From assembly GCA_017311185.1 (NCBI GenBank), contig JAESUZ010004534.1:1426001-1490000 (forward strand): a stretch of DNA of 64,000 nucleotides. The letters run 5' to 3'. A model generated the notes under the pieces. That model saw only the letters and a program-made list of their open reading frames with translations, was not told the DNA's origin and did not search any database. Both the position numbers and the translations under genes were made by a program. Shown one piece after another: positions 11,461-24,470 of the stretch; the first letter of the stretch is position 1, and each line of letters starts with the position of its first letter. The stretch comes from Proteles cristata cristata. Taxonomy: Eukaryota; Chordata; Mammalia; Carnivora; Hyaenidae.

Positions 11461-11645
11461 TTTTAAACGCCCTAAACTAATCATCATATTATTTTATATA
11501 CGCAATACCCATTTCAATATCCCACGTCAGTGAACAACTCTTTATACACCATTTCCCCTTCCAATCCACTCTCTCCTTCTGGATTTAGCACTTTTTCCCT
11601 CTGTTTCTCCTGTAACTCCTTACAGTCATTATCAAAAGCAAGTGG

Positions 11646-11734
11646 AGGGGTGGGCATGGAGGAGGGCACTTGTGGGGATGAGCACTGGGTGTTATGTGGA
11701 AACTAATTTGACAATAAACTATTTGTAAAAAAAA
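11646..11734 (+). mobile_element. Very short 5'-truncated L1 insertion
   Basis: Only about 89 bp of L1 3' UTR are present (GATGAGCACTGGGTGTTATG, then ACAATAAACTATTTG and an A run). The exact 12-bp target duplication AAAAGCAAGTGG lies at 11634-11645 and 11735-11746, so this is a complete insertion event. Confidence 0.88.
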
Positions 11735-11919
11735 AAAAGCAAGTGGTAAATTCCCAAGTTTTTGGTCTGAAGACATATTTACTTAGCCCTCACTTTTAAA
11801 TAACGACTTAGTTGGATGTGCCATTCTGGGTTATAGTTACTCTCTCTCAGCCCTTTTGAAATAGTAGTCCTTTGTCTTCAGACATCCCTTGCTGATGTTG
11901 ATAAGAATGCTGCTAGCCT

Positions 11920-12177
11920 GGGGCGCCTGGGTGGCTTAGGAAGTTAAGCATTAGGTCTTCAGCTTCATTAGACTTCAGCTTAGGTCATGATCTCAGGGTT
12001 CATGGGTTCGAGCCCTGCGTTGGGCTCTGTGATGACTGCCAGCTCAGAGCCTGGAGCCTGTTTCAGATTCTGTATCTCCCTCTCAATCTGACACTACTCT
12101 GCTCATGCTGTCTCTCTCCCTCCCTCTCTCTCTCTCTCTCAGAAATAAATAAAAAGCATTAAAACTTTTTAAAACGA
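11920..12177 (+). mobile_element. CAN-SINE, last before the repeat-free block
   Basis: The target duplication is GAATGCTGCTAGCCT (11905-11919) against GAATGGTGCTAGCCT (12178-12192). The head carries a short internal duplication around CTTCAGCTTCATTAGACTTC. Confidence 0.92.
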
Positions 12178-12192
12178 GAATGGTGCTAGCCT

Positions 12193-14240
12193 AAATGTTG
12201 TTCTCTGTATATAATCTTCTAACAATTTCTGATGTTATTCTGATGTTATCTATCCATCTGAACATTCTGTAGAAATTTATAAACATGTCTTTCAAGATAC
12301 TTATTACACTTTGTATTATTCAGTCATTCCCCATACTCTAGCCTTATGTACTTTGTATTATTTAGTCACTTTATGTAATTGCCCAACTCCACCATTAGAG
12401 AATGAGCTACCTGATAACTGTAGTAAATGCTGTACATCTTTTCTTACAAAGAGGTACCATGTTCTCTTGTGGAATGGGGAGTGGCACATAAAGAACAAGA
12501 TCAAAATGTCCTATCTGAATTTAGCAACACAGGCTCAAAGGATGCCTGGATATCAATTTGTTGATAACTGGCTAATGTTAAGAACAAATAAAAAGTGAGG
12601 AAATCATCTATGCATTGACTATTCTGTTCACTATTTATTGTTTGGCTTTCAACAGATGGTTGGCATTCTTATTAGGGTCTGTTTAAACATCAAAAAGGTA
12701 TTTGTTAAGCTCAGCAAAGTTTTCATCTGCCAACCTGGGATTTTATCAGTGTGTAGACAGAACTGACTCTGAATGAATTTATTGAGAAGAGGAATAGCCC
12801 CAACTGTTCTCCAACTCTACAGTCTGTTTTCATCACTGAGGTCCATACACGTCTGAGCAATTCTGCAAGAACAGGAAGACAACTACCTGAAATCTATTTA
12901 CGTGAGACACTGAGAAACCTCCCGGGAGTAAACCTATTATCTTAAGCAAAGAAAAGATTCGGTGGCTTGATCTTGAAACAAAGTCTTGGTGTTTAGAGGA
13001 GAGGAGTAATTTTGAGTGCATCGTAGTTCCTGAGATTAGACGTTATTCCTAGCTCAGACCACCTTAGTTTCAAATCTAAGCTCTAAGGAAAAAGAGGGCT
13101 GTAAATAAAAATGAAAAGGCCTCTTTACATTAAAACCATTGGCAGAGTGCATTGCAGACCATTTTGGAAGCCTCTAACAACAGGTATCACAGATAATCAG
13201 CAATGAACACTGCACAGCTCCAGCAACTCCCTATTACCACCACATTCCCCACCAGCTACATCCCGAAGCAGCAGCAAAAGGTTCACACACGAGACGCCTG
13301 ACATGCATGTAGACATTTGAAAACCACCAGAAATAGAATACCCACAGAAATCTTTCCCAGAATGGCAATCAGTATGAAAAACGTCTTCCAAGGAACCGAG
13401 GTATGGAGGTAACCCTAAAGTTCAGTCTCATTTCAAAATAACACACGTCATTTTGCTGTAAAATAATACTTTGTACTTACGTTTCTCAGAGGACCTCAAA
13501 CCGTGTTAGGGCAACCTTTCCTTTTCAGCTTTCCTAGGTAAGAGAATGAATAAATGAATGAATGGGGAAAAAAAAAAAAAAACTTAAATGATTTGCCAGC
13601 CCAGATCCCAGATTAGAGCCCAGACCTCTTCTCTTCTACTGTGGTTTTCGGTTTTGTTTTGTTTTCCAGAAGAGCACTAACCTTCATTCTAACAAGGTGG
13701 GTGCAGGATGTCACAGCAATGTCACAGTGGCAGACACTTCGAGAGAGAGGGGGCGAAGAGGAAGGCACAGGAAGGGTGACTCCCAAATTCTGAGTGAAGT
13801 ATGAGCTCTGTATTATGCAGACTCCGCAGGTCACTTGAACTTCTTGCGTGGACCGGACAAAGGCATTTCGAGACGAGAAGAGTAAGACTCAGGCTGAGCA
13901 ACCGAAGAAAAGGGAAGGGCTCCATGAGGTGCCACATAATCCCTGAGTAGTCTCCCTACTCCGATTCCACAGCCAAAAATAACCCCGGAGTGAAACGTAG
14001 CTATGCCAAGTACTTCAGGTATCAGTTAAATTTCCTCCTCTTCTTTATGAATTTGTATTATTTATAAGACACTTGACACATGTTTAAACACTCACATAGC
14101 TCCTCAGTTTCAGGAAATATGGCTTGTTCGGCTGAAGAGAAAAAAGCGTATAATGAGGGAGTTAACAAGGGCTGATTTTTTTTTACAACATTCTTTAAAA
14201 ACTGAAAAACCTCTTTAAACACCAGGAACGGCTTAAATAA
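12193..14240. other. Unique intergenic sequence, no gene seen
   Basis: AT-rich to mixed sequence with no SINE, L1 or recognisable coding region. A short GAAT repeat and an A run lie at 13540-13585. Confidence 0.6.
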
Positions 14241-14249
14241 TTCACTCTA

Positions 14250-15250
14250 GGCCTGTGGGGCCTATGTGGACGGGTCCCTCCCGGTTCGCTCCCTGGCCAC
14301 GTTTTCCCAGGGTTTCACGTGAGAACGCGGGCCCGACGGGCAGCCACCTGCGGCCTCGAGGCCTCAGCGCCGCTCGCGTCCTGCGCCGCTCGCGTCCCGC
14401 TGCACGCGGCCCAGGCCGAACCCCGGAAGGGGCCCGGGGCCCTTTGACCCCCGCGCGCGCGCGGGACGCCGGGAGCCGGCGGAAGTGCCCCACCGGGGCC
14501 CGTCGCGGCCTGTCGCGGCCTGGCCTGGAGGAAGCGGCTCCGAGGCCGCCGCCGCCGCTTCCGGAACCGGGGTGGCAGCCGTGTAAAGCAAACGATGTCC
14601 GAGGCTCTCTGTCGCCGGCCTTACCCCGGGGACTTGTTTGGCCGCTGGAAAGGATCCAGACGGCCACTGCGCTTGGCCCACCCCGCCCCCCATCCTGGGC
14701 GGCGGACTAGGCGTCCTCCAGGGAAGGGCCCCGCGCAGGGGCCCTGGGGGCGGCCTGTAGGCCGGCTCTGCGGGCTTCGGGCCCTCGAGTCCGTTGGTTT
14801 GCGGGAGGGAGATCGACGGGAGCTGCGTTCTCAACTTCCTCGCACTCGGGGGGAGGGGGGGTGCAGGGAGAGGGGGCCGGGAATAGCGAAGACCGGACTC
14901 CAGGGCCCGCCTGGGAGGAAGGAGCGCGAAACGCGGCCGCAGAGCGCGGCCACAACGGCGCCCGCTGCCGCGCTGCGGGGCGGAGGGAAGCACCTGCCTC
15001 CGCCCACCTTGACCCAGAGGCCGGCGCCCCTCCCGGGCGGTCCTAGCGGAAGTCTCTGGAGCGCAAAACCCGGCTCCTCTCGGCCTTCGGGTGCTCCCTG
15101 CTGGGGGACGGGGTGGGGTTGGGGGGACGACCCGGGTACCCGTGACCGAGGCCCTCTCCCCAGGGCCGAGAGAATTCGACGCTCCCAAGGAGGGAGTCTC
15201 CATGGAGGGTTAGAATTCCTCCTGCTTCGCTTTCAGACTTGAAAGCCTGG
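14250..15250. promoter_or_regulatory. Isolated CpG-rich block
   Basis: About 1 kb of very GC- and CpG-rich DNA, including CCCGCGCGCGCGCGGG near 14450-14465, stands alone in AT-rich surroundings 11 kb beyond the ZIC2 3' end. CpG islands usually mark promoters or Polycomb-bound regulatory DNA. The long ORFs on both strands lack recognisable domains and are explained by composition. Confidence 0.55.
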
Positions 15251-18200
15251 AGGCCGTCGGTTCTGCAGAGAAGCGGTCCTGCGCGGGCAAGCAAGCAGCT
15301 GATGAAAATAATTGTCCTAGCACACACAGCCCTGCGCGCAGGGGCGCGGCGCGTACACACACACACACACACACAACTTGCCTCATCTGGCTATCCAACC
15401 TTAGTATTCCGGGCATGCGGTTTTCAACAACTTGCTTGACACAATAACAAAGACATTTAAATGCCAGGACGCAGACTTCACTTTTTAACCTGCTGAGAAG
15501 AGCTACTTTCAAAGCTTCCCCACCGCGAATAAACTGACAAAAAATATGGGGTGCACTTATAAATTAAACACCTTACCCTCAAAGCGACGTGCGTTAATCA
15601 GGTTTCTAAGGCAATAGCCATCTCTGTCTTTTCCTATTCACCCAAATAATGCCACAAGAAGGAACCCCTTTACAGAAGAGAAAGCCAGGGAAAAAAATGA
15701 ATTATACCGATTGCTAGTAAAAATCATCTTAAATCAATAGAGCACCACTTGAACTTGAGTTTCCATTGTTTCACTGAATCATCAATGTTTTTAATTAAAC
15801 AGAGCTACCCTTTCTGTTAAAACATTACATAAAAGGGTTAGGTTTCTACTTTTGTTGAGGCAGCTGGCGTTTGTTGGCTGTTGTGTTTGAGCAACAGACT
15901 GTTCAATAGAAACGAGAAATAGCTCAACGTGCTCTTAATAGACCTGTTTCAACAATGTACCTTGAAAAGGAATACATTGTGTTATTGTGTTAGTTTGCTA
16001 CAAACCTATTAAAAGAAAAATAGCATCCATCAGGTCTAACAAAACGCATTTGTATTATACGTACTTATCTGCTTCAAATACACTTCTTGGCACAATGTCT
16101 AGAATTCAACTAGATCATCAAGAGCAGGACAGAATAACGCATACCAGTTAGGTAATGATACATGGGCTAAAAATAATAATAAAGGAAGGTCTAAGCAGAA
16201 GGGAATCGTTACTTTTTGTTTGTTTATCATGAGAAATACAGGCAACCCTCCTTCAATTGAAAATACATTGCAAAAATGTCGACTCAAAAACAATGTTAAA
16301 AATATTCTTCAGATTTAAAAATATTCTAGCATGGGAATATTGCTTCAAATCCCATATTTGGAACGAATCTGATACACTTTCGATGGTAATTTGTTTCAGA
16401 CAGAGATTCAAGGCACAAGCGATGCATTTTTGAAACAGAATTAAATAACGCAAAGAGCCGGGTTCTTTAGGGAAATGCGTGAAACAAACAAATCGAAAGC
16501 AAGGGATCCAGCCAAGAGGTTGGGGAGCAGCGGTGTCTGGCAGTAGGAGAGGAAGTGCTTCTCGAAAGTGCTCTCTTTAAAATGATCTTTAAACTGACGT
16601 TATTGTATTTATACACAAAACGAAATTTGAAGGAAAGAAATAGACGACTTTGCCACTATGAGTAGAACCTACTGTATGTTTCAGAGAGGGCTGCCACTTA
16701 GACCACAAACCTTAGAAAAGCAGTAGCAAATGATGAGGCCAATTGAATTCTGAGATCCGCTTTGCAGAAAAGACACCTAAAGTAGCATCTGTCAGAGGGA
16801 GACAACTTTTGCTTCCACAAAAGCAATTGGTTTGGTTTCCAACCTCAGAGTGCCCAGCATTCAACTTTCAACTGCAAAAATGTAAGGGGGCACAAGAAAA
16901 TAGTAGACTGCAAGTTTTGACAGGTTTTTTTTTGGGGGGGGGTCAGAAAAAGAGAGAACTTACATAAATTACAACAGCACCCTATTGGAGATATCTATGT
17001 TAACAGATAGGTGAAGCAATATTTTGCTAGATAAAATCAATTGTTCTTTACATTTCTGAATTAGTAAATTATCATGGGAAGATTTAGGAAAATGTCACCC
17101 TGAAACTTTAGGCAACAGTTTTCCCATATTGCAAAATAACCATTATAGACTTTCCTATAAGGCATTTGAAGTCAGATGGCTGCTATAATTGCTTCCTTCA
17201 GCTAAAACATTTTATTTTAGCAGAGAGGGTGTGCATATGCAGGTATGGGAGGTAGTTGAGATGTGTTTGATTTCTACTTTAAGGCTTTTCATTGAGAATG
17301 TCTCCTCCTTAGTCCTAATCAGTTTTTGAATTAATTCTCTTGAATTAAAAGAAGAAGAAATGAATAAAAAATTTCAAACTGCATATCAGGAAAATAACTT
17401 CTCATACCATTGACAGAGAAGTTGATATTTTCAAGGTGAGATTTTTTTGATGTATCAGATAATCTACCAAAGATGAAAGGAAGTTCACAATAAAATGATT
17501 TAGCCATGACAATGTTGTTACTAAGACTTTATAAAAGTCTGTGAGTTTCATTCAGAACTTTTAGAAATGTTTTGTGTGTCAGAAGTTAAACTATCAAAGA
17601 GAAAATATTCAGTTCATTTTAATTTGAACAGACTGTTCAGATAAACAGTCATCAGAGAGATCATTTAAAAACCCAGCAAAGGAAGAAATGTATTTTAGAA
17701 GAAGATTGTAATCTGACTCCATGTTTTGTTCTTCATCTTGAAAACCCTTGATTCTTCTCTCTAGCAAAGAATTCTCAATAGTATTTGAGGTTTAGATATT
17801 TTTATTTGTTTCCCTAAAATTAAAAAAAAATCCAAATGGTATGTACTATAATTTATCTCCCCTTAAACAACAGGAGGGAGAGGGTCCCATATAGATTATT
17901 TTCTATATGCCCTCCAGATTCTTTCTAGAAAGAGACTTCTAGCCCCATTCCTTTATCAGTAATATCTAGAAAAGCTTTAACCAATCAAATCATTAAACAT
18001 TTTTTACTGCAGTTGATCTTAAGCAGCATATAATTTGAAAGATTCTGTAGAGTGCATTTTCAAAGCACCAAGTCTTTTTCCAGTTTCCTGGTCTGCCTTA
18101 GGCAGGTAAGTGAATGTTATTTCAGATTTCCTTTTGACTTCTTTTGCCTTTTAGTTCAGAAGTGCGGGAAGTAAGAGGGGTTTATTTATTTATTTATTCA

Positions 18201-20400
18201 TTTATTTATTTATTACATTTCTGCCGCACGCGATTGTTTCAATACCCTTCTCTGGTGTTGTGTCTGAAAAAGGGGTGGCCGAGCCTGCAGCCCGCAGCGC
18301 CAGACATTCAGCTGGATCCACCCCTGGGCACAGTCGTCAGAGGGAAAAGATTCCGCTTCTAAACTTGATTAAAAACAGCCTACCAGTTTCTGCCCCGTTG
18401 AAGAACTGTGTGGCTTGAAAAGCTGAGTAAACTGCCCGGGAGAGGAGCGGCTGAGGTCTAGATCCCTGTCATATGGGAATCAAGACAAGCTTGAAAAAGC
18501 AATGGATAGTAGGCTACGGAAGGACAGCTTGTCCATCAAAACCTGTAGTTAAGATCCACTTCACACAATTTAGGTGCTGGGAAAAAAAAGTGATTTTACC
18601 TTATAATTTTTCACCTTAATTTGAAGGTGAAAAGGAAACACATATACATACCAAAAACCTACCCAAATGGTTGGGAAATATTAAGTTGTTTCTGAGTTAC
18701 TTCCCCCGCCCCTTCCTGTTGGCAAATACTTCAAAATATCCTTCTCCCTTCTCCCCCTTAAGTTATCTTGTGGATGATACGGTTAAAAAAAATACTAAGA
18801 CGGAAAAATGAACTAGAAATGATGAGTGTACATAGGTTGGTGAATAAAATAGATGCCTGGTCAACATCATAAAGACATGTTATTGTTGTTGCTGCCGCTG
18901 CTTGTGATATTCGTATGGTAAAAACTAAAGAGACATCCAAACAGGATTCAATTATGAAGAGAAGTGGGAGGTTTCCTGATGTGTTTCAATAAAATGAAAA
19001 TCGAGTCTGTATGTGCCTGTGTGTTCCCCTTCGATTTGAAATTTTATTCCAGAGAGTGCTACAAGTTGTTACTTTTTTTGTGGGCACAGGAGGAGGAAAA
19101 ATATGATACATTGGGGGATTTTTTTCAGTAGAGCTGTGTTTAGTTTTAATTTTCCTGTATTTTAAAATAAACACTTTGACCAAAGCATGTTTGATCTTTG
19201 CAAGAAGGAAATATACATTGTGGAGGAATGTGCGGCGGTTGGGTATGAAAATGGGGTTGTGACTCACAGCTGCAGACTGAAAAAAAAAAAAGGCGTAGTG
19301 GTGTCAGCCAGAGGTGTTCAGTCTAATAATTCAAGCTGTAAACTGTATCCCCTAAAATTACCTACATAATAAATCATTGTGTGAAGAAAAAAAGTTTGGG
19401 CTGAAAAGTGTAAGTGGAACAGAATCCCCTGGAGACTTCAATCCTGGGACCTATTGACAATGATGTGAAATGTGGGTTTATTTTGTCCCAAACTTTGAAG
19501 ATCAAAATAATACTGGAGATTATTCCAATACAGCTGGGTTTTGTTTTGTTTTGGTTTGGTTTTGCCTTGAGTTTCATAGTCTGTTGCAGAAATGGGCTTG
19601 CATTTTTTTTTTCCTGTCTCTCCTGATCATTCAGCCGAAACTGCTTTATTGGATTTACAGTCCATTTATATATTTTCAAGAGAAAATTCAATTCAAGAAT
19701 GGGTTTATTTTAAGAAAAACAGTAAAACTAACTTATCAAATGCATGTTAAGAATGGAAGCAGAAATGTTTCTGGAAATTCCCTTAGGTTCCTGTCTCAGA
19801 TTTCACTGTTGCTTACAGGTACCAAAGAAAACACTGCAATTATGTAAACTGACGAATTAGCCTGCCTAAGAATCTGCTGCTATATTGAAACACTTACACA
19901 CTGTGGTTGGCAAAGCCAGTGTCAAATCCTGGAGACTTGAGAAACGGGAACGTTTGGGGATGGAATACACCCATCTGGAGTAGAAAGGACCTCAGTGCCT
20001 GGAGAAAAGATGCAATTGTCAAGAGGAAGTTTAAAGGCCAAGGACACACGAAGTCTTTGAAACAATAAGGGTGAGGAAGTCAAGAAGCAGACTCGCCAAA
20101 GCCACATTGAAACAATTTATTTTATAGGATCCCCTACATTTCCAGAATTAGTGAGCAGAAGAAGCGTCCTGCTGGGAACGCGGGCTGTGGGCTCTCGCGC
20201 TCACACGGCCACTGCGAAAGGGATGAAGTCAAGTTGACACGGGTCTCTTTCGCCTGGGCATTTCAAATGAAAATATAAGAAGGAGGGCGGGGAGAGAAGG
20301 AGACAAAACGAAGCTCGAAAAGACTGATTCCGAGGTCTGCAATAAAGATTAACTGGAAAAAGGAAGTCCATAGCAATTAAAACTCCTACCCTGGCTCATT
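15251..20400. other. AT-rich unique intergenic sequence
   Basis: No gene or young repeat is seen. It holds a CA run at 15356-15374, a TTTA repeat at 18180-18215 and SOX-type heptamers near 15447, 15764 and 15950. Confidence 0.55.
18180..18215. repeat. (TTTA)n microsatellite
   Basis: Eight to nine TTTA units with one TTCA interruption. Confidence 0.85.
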
Positions 20401-23400
20401 AGTATTCATGACCGAAGGTCCAGCTTTTCTGTTTATCTTTCTCCCAAGATCAATATCGGAGCAGCGTGGGCTTGGGAGGAGCCCAAGCCTGGCCCTGCGT
20501 GCGCCTGACCTCTCGCGCCCTCCCTACAGGTCAGAGCATCTTCAGAACCGCCGGCCCAACGCCGCGCCCAGGATCATTAAAGCCACCATTCATCTGCCGG
20601 CAGAGAGAGGGAGGGGGAGCAGGCCTGGGTGTAGGGGGATGGGGGTAGGGGCAACGGGCAAACAGACCCAACCAACTCCGAAGAGTTTCGAGAAACCCCA
20701 CTCCGCCACACCAGCTACTGTGTATCGGGTGAGCCAGGAGGAAGAAACGAGAAAGAACGACCCGCGCGCGTCTGCAGCCAGAGGCCCAGCGCGGCTCCTG
20801 GCCAGGCGGTTGCTGGCTCGGCCTGGTTCCAGACCCGAGATTTATTTTGGGGAGGGGGGGTAAGCCTAAGAACAGCCTCGGCCCCCCCCCTTAGAAGAAC
20901 CCAGGCCCCCTCCCAGCCCCAATAGGCCTGTAGCCGCCCCAGGCCGAGCCAGCCTCTAGGGAGCCCCCCAGTCAGCGTTAACTGGGATGATTATCTTTGA
21001 CATTATTAACATTATTATTATTTCAACCCCCAACCTCTCTGGCGGCGTCGCGCCCTGTTCTGCTTCCCCCGGGGGCCACCAGGTTTGGCCTCGGGACGGA
21101 AAAATACTGGCTTCAGGAGGTTAGGGAACGAAGAGGCTTAAGGGCAGGGATTGAAGGAGGGAGCGAGGGTTTGGACAACTCCTCTTTGCCTTCCCCCTGG
21201 TTTAGTTAAACCAAAGGTAAGGGAGCGACCTCCCAAAGCACACCCGGGGGTCAGTGGGTTCTCGGGGTAGCGGGACAGTCTGGCCTATCATATCACCAGG
21301 GAAGTGGGCCTGAGGAATCCGAACTGCGTGCGAGGACCCCCACCCAAACTGCCTCCCCCTGGTGGCTCGAAGTCCGAGCCTGGGGGGCGGGGGGGTGGGG
21401 GGGAGGCCGAGGCAGCGGCCTCTCCAAAAGCCAACTTGGATCCAGAGTTCTGGGCAGGCCTGGTCCTTTTGGAAGGAGGCCACAGGGGTGGGGGAGCTGG
21501 GAAACAGTGGACGGGGGAGGGGAGCATCTCCTGCTGCGTCTTCCGTCCGCGCCGCCCCCTCCTCCCCAATCTCAGGTCCATCCCACGCACGCGAGCGGGT
21601 GGCTGCGGGGATGCCGAAGGAGGCAAGCGTGTGTGCGTGCGTGTGTGCGTGTGCAAGCGTGGAGACATTGTGAGGGAGAAAGTGTATGTGGGGGGTCTGT
21701 GTGCGCGCCTGCTAGTCAGTACGGCGTCCCCAACTCCGGCCCGGTGGCTGCGCAGAGCCTTATCCGTATCCCCAATGGCCGGGAGGCAGGATGCGGGATT
21801 CGATTCGGGACAAGGCCAGGTTACAGGTCTGGAAGCCAAGAGGGGCCTCACCTCTTCAAGAGCTCGTCGAGCCCGGGGAACAAAAGGGAAACGTGGAAGG
21901 GCCACTCCGTGGCCCCAGCACGGACCGTTCCCGGCCAGGGCCCTGAGGGGCGGGGCGGGAGGGGGAGGACCCTGACTCCGCGCGCCCTGCCCGCGATCCC
22001 GGCCGAGGCCGAGCTGGGGCGGAGCCGGGCGTGGACCCCGCGGCCCCAGTCGCGCCACAGCCTTGACCGTGAACTCGAACCCTCTCGGCTGCCCTGGTTA
22101 TGGTTTACTGAAGTTCTCATTCGTAACACCCTGTTCAAACTGCCAAGGCTGCCTTTCCTTTCTCAGGAGCCTAGCGGGACGGCGCGAGGGGTTTATGCCC
22201 GATCACTCGATCCATTCTGGAAGGATCTAGGTTCTTCCCTAAAATAAGACCCCTGCAACAATCTGCCGGGGGCTGGGGAAGGGGGTTAGCAAGGAGTGCG
22301 ACACATCTCCAGCCCAGTTCTAGGCTGCCAGTTAAAAATAGAAGCCGTTCATTGCGGTCTGCTGGGGGGGGTTCAGCGCGGGCTGAACAGCTCCAAGCTC
22401 CCGTGGAACCGGAGCAGTATCAGACTATCATCAATCAATCCCCAAGTACTTATTGAGCGCGGATTTTGGATCTTGAGTGAGGGTCGCTTGCCGGGGCACG
22501 TGTCCGTTTAAGTAAAAACGCATTCAGGGCTTCAACCAAGTCTTGGTGGGGTGTTATTTTGAGGCCTTTATTTCTTAGCGCTTGGACACAGGCCTTGGCT
22601 GATTTCGGTGGCGTGATACAGGGCAGGGTAGGACCCTAGGGCTCAGGTGAGTATTTGGTGGGCCCCAGCCTGTCCTGCCAGAGCACAGCCCCCCCCCCCC
22701 CAACGTCGGTCCTTTGCCTACCCCGACGGTCACATGGGAAACCCAGGCCTTCCTAACCACCCCTGGAATGAGGGAGCACAGCGCGGTGTACAAGGAGCCC
22801 CGAAACTCCCGTCCAGCCTCTGATCTGCCCTAGATCTCACAGTTTTGTGCGGAAAATACACCACTTGATACTGAAAACATCCATCTGGAAGAAAGAGGGA
22901 GAGAGAGAGAGAGAAAGGGGGCAGGGGGTGCGGAGGAGGAGGAAAAGAGCCGACAGCAGAAAGGAAAAGGGCCAGGACGGCGGGGACCGGGTGTGCTGGC
23001 CCTGGAGCTGCTGCGGCTTGTCTCCTCCTGCTCGCCCAGAGCGGAACCAGCCCGGCCTCTGCTCCAGGAGTGACCTCCTCCCCGGCTGAGGCTTGGGGGA
23101 CTTCACTGAACCGGGAGAAGCTGATACGGATGCCAGTTATCACTGTGGTCATTAATAATGCAGCGAGGATCACGATAATTAATAATAATAATAATGGGCC
23201 TCCCGAGGGGGCTCCAGCTGCCTCCGGATAAAGCGACTCCCGCGTGAGGGAAGTTACTTAGTGGTGGTTGGAGCCGAGCGCAAAGGGAGCGCGGCCGGGC
23301 GCTCTGAAGTTCAAGTTGACGGCAGTGACCGGCAGAAACGGTCCTGGGCGGAGGCGGTCGGGCCTCCCCGCGGGCTGTGAACCCGCGGCGCAGCCCTGGT

Positions 23401-24010
23401 TCCCTCAGGGAAGCCGAGTTCTGGAGTCCAAACGAGGGCAGGTTAGAATTCAGAAGCTCCATGTAGGTAGGACGGCTGGGGGGGGAGGGGGGGAAGGGGG
23501 GGCGGAGACTCACGCACCCCCCAACCCCAGGCCCAGGCGCCGGGTTGCGGCGCAGAATCTTGGGCCGCCAGCCTCGCTCGCGCTTTCTAGGTTGAGCAAT
23601 GCTGACACCTTTGACCACTTTGCCGTCTCCCCCTCCCCCTCCCTGTCCCTGGGATTCGGAGCGTCTGAGAGGAGGGCGGAGAGTGGGCCACACCACCGGG
23701 TCGGTGACCAGTTTGGACAAAGCGGTGGGCCGCAGAGGCCGCGGCGCTCGGAGCCATCTTGCGGGAAAGCTGCTCTCCTCCGCGGCTCACACCCTCGGGT
23801 GGACGAGGGACCCGCCCCCGGGCTGCGCTCTGCCTCCTGGCGCCGGGCGCCTTCCATTTGTATTTCCTGCTGCAAACTGGGATCGGCGGCCCTGGACCTC
23901 ACGGGCCCTGCGGTAGCTCTCCGACGTTCAGCGCTACAAAGCCAGCCAGCTCCAGGCCTGACAGCCTCTGCCTCTCCACGCCGGTTTCCCTCTTCTTCCC
24001 CCAAATGAGA
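20400..24010. promoter_or_regulatory. GC-rich, CpG-containing cluster downstream of ZIC2
   Basis: Several GC-rich blocks (about 20460-20980, 21540-22060 and 22900-24000) with G runs and CpGs are mixed with ordinary sequence. An ATA/ATT repeat lies near 23178-23196. No gene is recognised; many long ORFs are composition artefacts. Confidence 0.45.
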
Positions 24011-24438
24011 AGAAAAGCCCCAAGCCTTGATACTAAAGTTGCACACCTTCACTCCACTCTTCTCTTTACATTAGGGAGGTGTCTCAAAGCCAATAATTTC
24101 CACCAAAAAAAAAAAAAGTTTAAAACATTTATGATATACCATTTCATTCTTGCCCAAGTTATGATAAATATTTCATCTGATTCCTTGGTTCCCTCCTTGG
24201 GGGGAGGGCGGGGGCGGGTGGGTTGAGAAACGAAAAGCTTTTCCTCACAGCTTCTCATGTGTTCAATGAAATCTCCCAAGGATCAGTAACATATGCCAAT
24301 TATTTTAATAATTTTCCTTAATATTATTAGGGGTTATAAATTTGACTTTAATAGGGGGTTGATGGCTTCGGGAGCTGGTGCTTGGGCAGTTCGTAGGGCC
24401 ACTGGGGAGGGCTAGCCAGGCGTCTGTCATCCTCTGGG

Positions 24439-24470
<32 letters not shown>

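Noticed and set aside
14364..15203. A 279-codon open frame on the minus strand and others on both strands in the CpG-rich block
   Set aside because: Stops are rare in CpG-rich DNA. The translations are low-complexity Pro/Arg/Ala sequence with no recognisable domain, and both strands and several frames are equally open.
21288..22247. Long open frames of over 200 codons on both strands
   Set aside because: No domain, no splice or promoter evidence, and simultaneous openness on both strands indicate composition effects.
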